7,901 bases of DNA from an uncultured Clostridia bacterium. GTDB taxonomy: Bacteria; Bacillota; Clostridia; Lachnospirales; Lachnospiraceae. The stretch spans positions 1-7,901 of the forward strand of contig CAMJIC010000111.1 of the NCBI GenBank assembly GCA_946405675.1, given 5' to 3'. Positions 6,517-7,901 of the stretch are shown here, one piece after another; within the stretch, counting starts at the first letter, position 1, and every line of letters starts with the position of its first letter. The notes below the pieces were generated by a model, which made no database searches, was not told the origin of the DNA, and saw only the letters and a list, made by a program, of their open reading frames with translations. A program made the translations under genes and the position numbers.

Positions 6517-6528
6517 GAGATAGATTGG

Positions 6529-6540
6529 GAAAACGTTTAA
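6529..6540. promoter_or_regulatory. Putative LacI-type operator downstream of the GH94 promoter
   Basis: GAAAACGTTTAA is centred on the palindrome AAACGTTT (6531-6538). It lies about 10-20 nt downstream of the predicted GH94 transcription start, a position where bound repressor would block RNA polymerase. Its GAAAACG half matches the operator at 6730-6741 exactly, and the centres are 201 bp apart. The central CG with AAAC halves fits repressors whose recognition helix reads (V/M)ATVS, as this neighbour's does. Confidence 0.6.
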
Positions 6541-6556
6541 GTTCCTTTATAAGTGC

Positions 6557-6585
6557 AGTATAAACGTAAAAGTGCAGAAAAGCAA
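6557..6585 (-). promoter_or_regulatory. Predicted promoter of the GH94 gene
   Basis: On the minus strand TTGCTT (6585-6580) and TATACT (6562-6557) are separated by 17 nt. The -10 matches consensus at five of six bases; the -35 matches at three. Transcription would start near 6550, leaving a leader of about 50 nt that contains the operator. The DNA farther upstream (about 6600-6660) is rich in A and T runs, which may act as an UP-like element. Confidence 0.55.
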
Positions 6586-6691
6586 TCGATTTCGGAAATG
6601 AAATTCTATGAAAAACTGACAAAATGAAGCTGCAAAAACTGTTAAAAATGTCAAAATCAATTGCAGGGAGCCTGTTTCACGTCCCCTTTGG

Positions 6692-6721
6692 TTGATTTTT
6701 TTTCAGTGTTTACGCTATAAT
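6692..6721 (+). promoter_or_regulatory. Predicted promoter of the LacI-family gene
   Basis: TTGATT (6692-6697) and a perfect TATAAT (6716-6721) are 18 nt apart. Transcription would start near 6728, which places the operator at 6730-6741 directly over the start region. The leader before the gene is about 85 nt and includes a small hairpin, CTGCC (6751-6755) with GGCAG (6763-6767), of unknown importance. Confidence 0.65.
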
Positions 6722-6729
6722 GAATCTAC

Positions 6730-6741
6730 GAAAACGATTTC
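6730..6741. promoter_or_regulatory. Putative LacI-type operator (or cre site) at the repressor's promoter
   Basis: GAAAACGATTTC is a near palindrome (five of six half-site positions) around a central CG. It overlaps the predicted transcription start of the divergent repressor gene, so autorepression is likely. The stretch 6728-6742 also fits the CcpA cre consensus (WTGNAANCGNWNNCW) with a single mismatch at the T, so catabolite repression by CcpA is an alternative or additional reading. Confidence 0.6.
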
Positions 6742-6800
6742 ATAGAAGGGCTGCCGCATGTAGGCAGACCTGTTTCTTTGATGTAAAGCATGGCCCGGCC

Positions 6801-6807
6801 GGGGAGG
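6801..6807 (+). promoter_or_regulatory. Ribosome binding site that sets the LacI-family start
   Basis: GGGGAGG is followed after 6 nt by the ATG at 6814. The in-frame ATG at 6790 lies upstream of this site, the one at 6808 directly abuts it, and the one at 6823 is 15 nt away. The site therefore favours 6814. Confidence 0.7.
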
Positions 6808-6813
6808 ATGCAT

Positions 6814-7824
6814 ATGGTTTCGATGAAGGATATTGCCGCAAGGTGCAATGTTTCCGTGGCAACTGTGAGCAAAGCGCTGAACGGATACAGTGATATCGGC
6901 AGGAAAAAGCGGGAGGAGATCCAGGCGGTGGCAAAGGAGATGGGATATTTCCCGAATTCATCCGCCCGTGCCCTGAAGACGAACAGAACCTATGACCTGG
7001 GCATCCTGTTCGCGGATAATCTGCAGAGCGGGCTGACACACGACTACTTTGCGGCGATCCTGGACAGTTTTAAAGTGACGGCCGAGGAGCGTGGCTATGA
7101 TATCACATTTACATCGATGAATATGGTCGCAAACCGCAGAATGAGTTATTATGAGCACTGCAGGTACAGGGGGCTGGACGGAGTCGTGATCGCCAACATC
7201 GATTTCACGACGCCTGAGGTTCTGGAACTCGTGCGCTCAAGCCTTCCTGTCGTAACGATCGATTACCTGTTTGACGGCAGGATCGCAGTCGTCTCAGACA
7301 ACGTCAAGGGCATGAATGACCTGGTGGATTATGTCTGCCGGATGGGACATACGAAAATCGCATATATTCACGGGGATGACAATTCAGTGACGAGGGACAG
7401 AGTCTCCAGCTTCTACAGGGCTTTGTACCAGCGCGGGATCAGCGTCCCGGACAGCTATATCAGGAAGTCCAGATACAGAGACGGCGATACCACAATGTAC
7501 CGGATGCAGGAACTCCTTGCCCTGCAAGAACGCCCGACCTGCGTATTCACTCCGGATGACTTCTCCGCCGTCGGAGCATACCACGCAGTCCAGGAAGCCG
7601 GCTTGCGCATCCCGGAGGACATTTCAATCGTAGGATACGACGGAATCCCCGTCTCCCAGGCCCTGTATCCCAAGCTGACGACGCTGAAGCAGGACACAAA
7701 GCAGATCGGAAAAAAGGCGGCGACGGAGCTGATCGCACTGATCGAGACACCGAAGACGACCCTGATCGAGAAGTACCTGATCGAAGGCCTGCTCCTGGAA
7801 GGCGGTTCTGTGCGGAAGATGTAG
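6814..7824 (+). CDS. LacI/GalR-family transcriptional repressor
   Basis: This is a DNA-binding repressor with a periplasmic-binding-protein-like sensor, probably controlling the divergent cellobiose phosphorylase gene and itself. With the start at 6814 it has 336 residues, standard for the family. The N-terminal helix-turn-helix is MKDIAARCNVSVATVSKALNG (residues 4-24), with VATVSKALN the recognition helix. The hinge region ends in GYFPNSSARALKTNRT (about 45-60). The effector domain starts with DLGILFAD and includes GLDGVVIAN, VVTIDY, GHTKIAYIHGDD, RPTCVFTPDD and EDISIVGYDGIPVSQALYPKLTTL, all usual LacI-family landmarks. The inducer cannot be read from sequence; cellobiose or a derivative is inferred from the neighbour. 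Two operator-like palindromes with AAACG halves in the divergent spacer match what a (V/M)ATVS-type helix commonly recognises. Confidence 0.93.
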   Translation: MVSMKDIAARCNVSVATVSKALNGYSDIGRKKREEIQAVAKEMGYFPNSSARALKTNRTYDLGILFADNLQSGLTHDYFAAILDSFKVTAEERGYDITFTSMNMVANRRMSYYEHCRYRGLDGVVIANIDFTTPEVLELVRSSLPVVTIDYLFDGRIAVVSDNVKGMNDLVDYVCRMGHTKIAYIHGDDNSVTRDRVSSFYRALYQRGISVPDSYIRKSRYRDGDTTMYRMQELLALQERPTCVFTPDDFSAVGAYHAVQEAGLRIPEDISIVGYDGIPVSQALYPKLTTLKQDTKQIGKKAATELIALIETPKTTLIEKYLIEGLLLEGGSVRKM

Positions 7825-7835
7825 AAGCGGTGTCC

Positions 7836-7872
7836 CGCTGGCAGGTGGTTACAAGTCACACTCCTGCCAGCG
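7836..7872. repeat. Stem-loop carrying dispersed repeat, copy 3 (inverted)
   Basis: CGCTGGCAGG (7836-7845) pairs perfectly with CCTGCCAGCG (7863-7872) around a 17-nt loop containing GGTTACAAGTCAC. Bases 7847-7872, read on the minus strand, match 48-73 at 23 of 26 positions and contain the 17-nt block found at 3361-3377. It lies 11 nt after the LacI-family stop. Only TTTCTGTT follows, so it would be a weak plus-strand terminator at best. Confidence 0.65.
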
Positions 7873-7882
7873 TTTCTGTTCA

Positions 7883-7898
7883 CTGCCCGGCTGGGCAG
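7883..7898. repeat. Short GC hairpin at the right edge
   Basis: CTGCCC (7883-7888) pairs perfectly with GGGCAG (7893-7898) across the 4-nt loop GGCT. The window ends three bases later, so whether a T-run follows is unknown. It may be the terminator of the LacI-family gene or the continuation of the repeat element before it. Confidence 0.4.
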
Positions 7899-7901
7899 GC
7901 T

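Noticed and set aside
5132..6523. Open frame of 463 codons on the plus strand, antisense to the cellobiose phosphorylase gene
   Set aside because: It lies wholly opposite a clearly conserved gene, has no family motifs, and spans the GH94 ribosome binding site. It is a shadow of codon structure.
6500..6622. N-terminal extension of the GH94 protein to an ATG at 6622
   Set aside because: The extension covers the predicted promoter and operator, has no Shine-Dalgarno support, and the family N-terminus begins at 6499.

Overview
The window looks like chromosomal DNA of a moderately GC-rich Clostridia member (Bacillota), most likely a Lachnospiraceae relative. The evidence is the nadK-argR-recN gene order typical of that class, strong AGGAGG-type ribosome binding sites, and a cellobiose phosphorylase with the same layout and almost the same length as the Clostridium thermocellum type as I remember it. 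The taxonomic call is inference; there is no rRNA gene here to fix it.

Layout. Positions 1-93 are the tail of whatever lies upstream plus a copy of a short dispersed repeat. Positions 94-3864 hold four genes on the plus strand: NAD kinase (nadK), arginine repressor (argR), the ABC/SMC-like repair ATPase recN, and a ribose-5-phosphate isomerase B-type enzyme (rpiB). They probably form a loose operon, but the nadK-argR and argR-recN spacers carry sizeable inverted repeats that could break or modulate readthrough. A strong, bidirectional-looking terminator hairpin and a second perfect 17-bp palindrome fill 3921-4020 between two convergent transcription units. Positions 4064-6499 (minus strand) encode an 811-residue GH94 cellobiose phosphorylase. 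It is divergent from a LacI-family repressor at 6814-7824 (plus). The 314-bp divergent control region (6500-6813) contains a recognisable promoter for each gene and one AAACG-type palindromic operator just downstream of each.

How the genes work together. The left block is housekeeping: NADP synthesis, arginine-responsive control, double-strand-break repair and pentose phosphate interconversion. The right block is a compact sugar-use module. Imported cellobiose would be split by phosphate in the cytoplasm to glucose 1-phosphate and glucose, under a local repressor that also appears to control itself. No transporter is visible, so uptake must be encoded elsewhere or beyond the right edge.

The least ordinary feature is a family of short intergenic repeats. 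One module (core GTGACTTG, with a GC-rich lead-in) occurs at 48-73, at 3361-3377, where it supplies the recN stop codon, and inverted at 7847-7872. A second module ending in TGAACAGTTACA occurs at 990-1018 and 3869-3897. I see no CRISPR array, transposase, prophage gene, tRNA or rRNA, and no convincing new multi-gene system.
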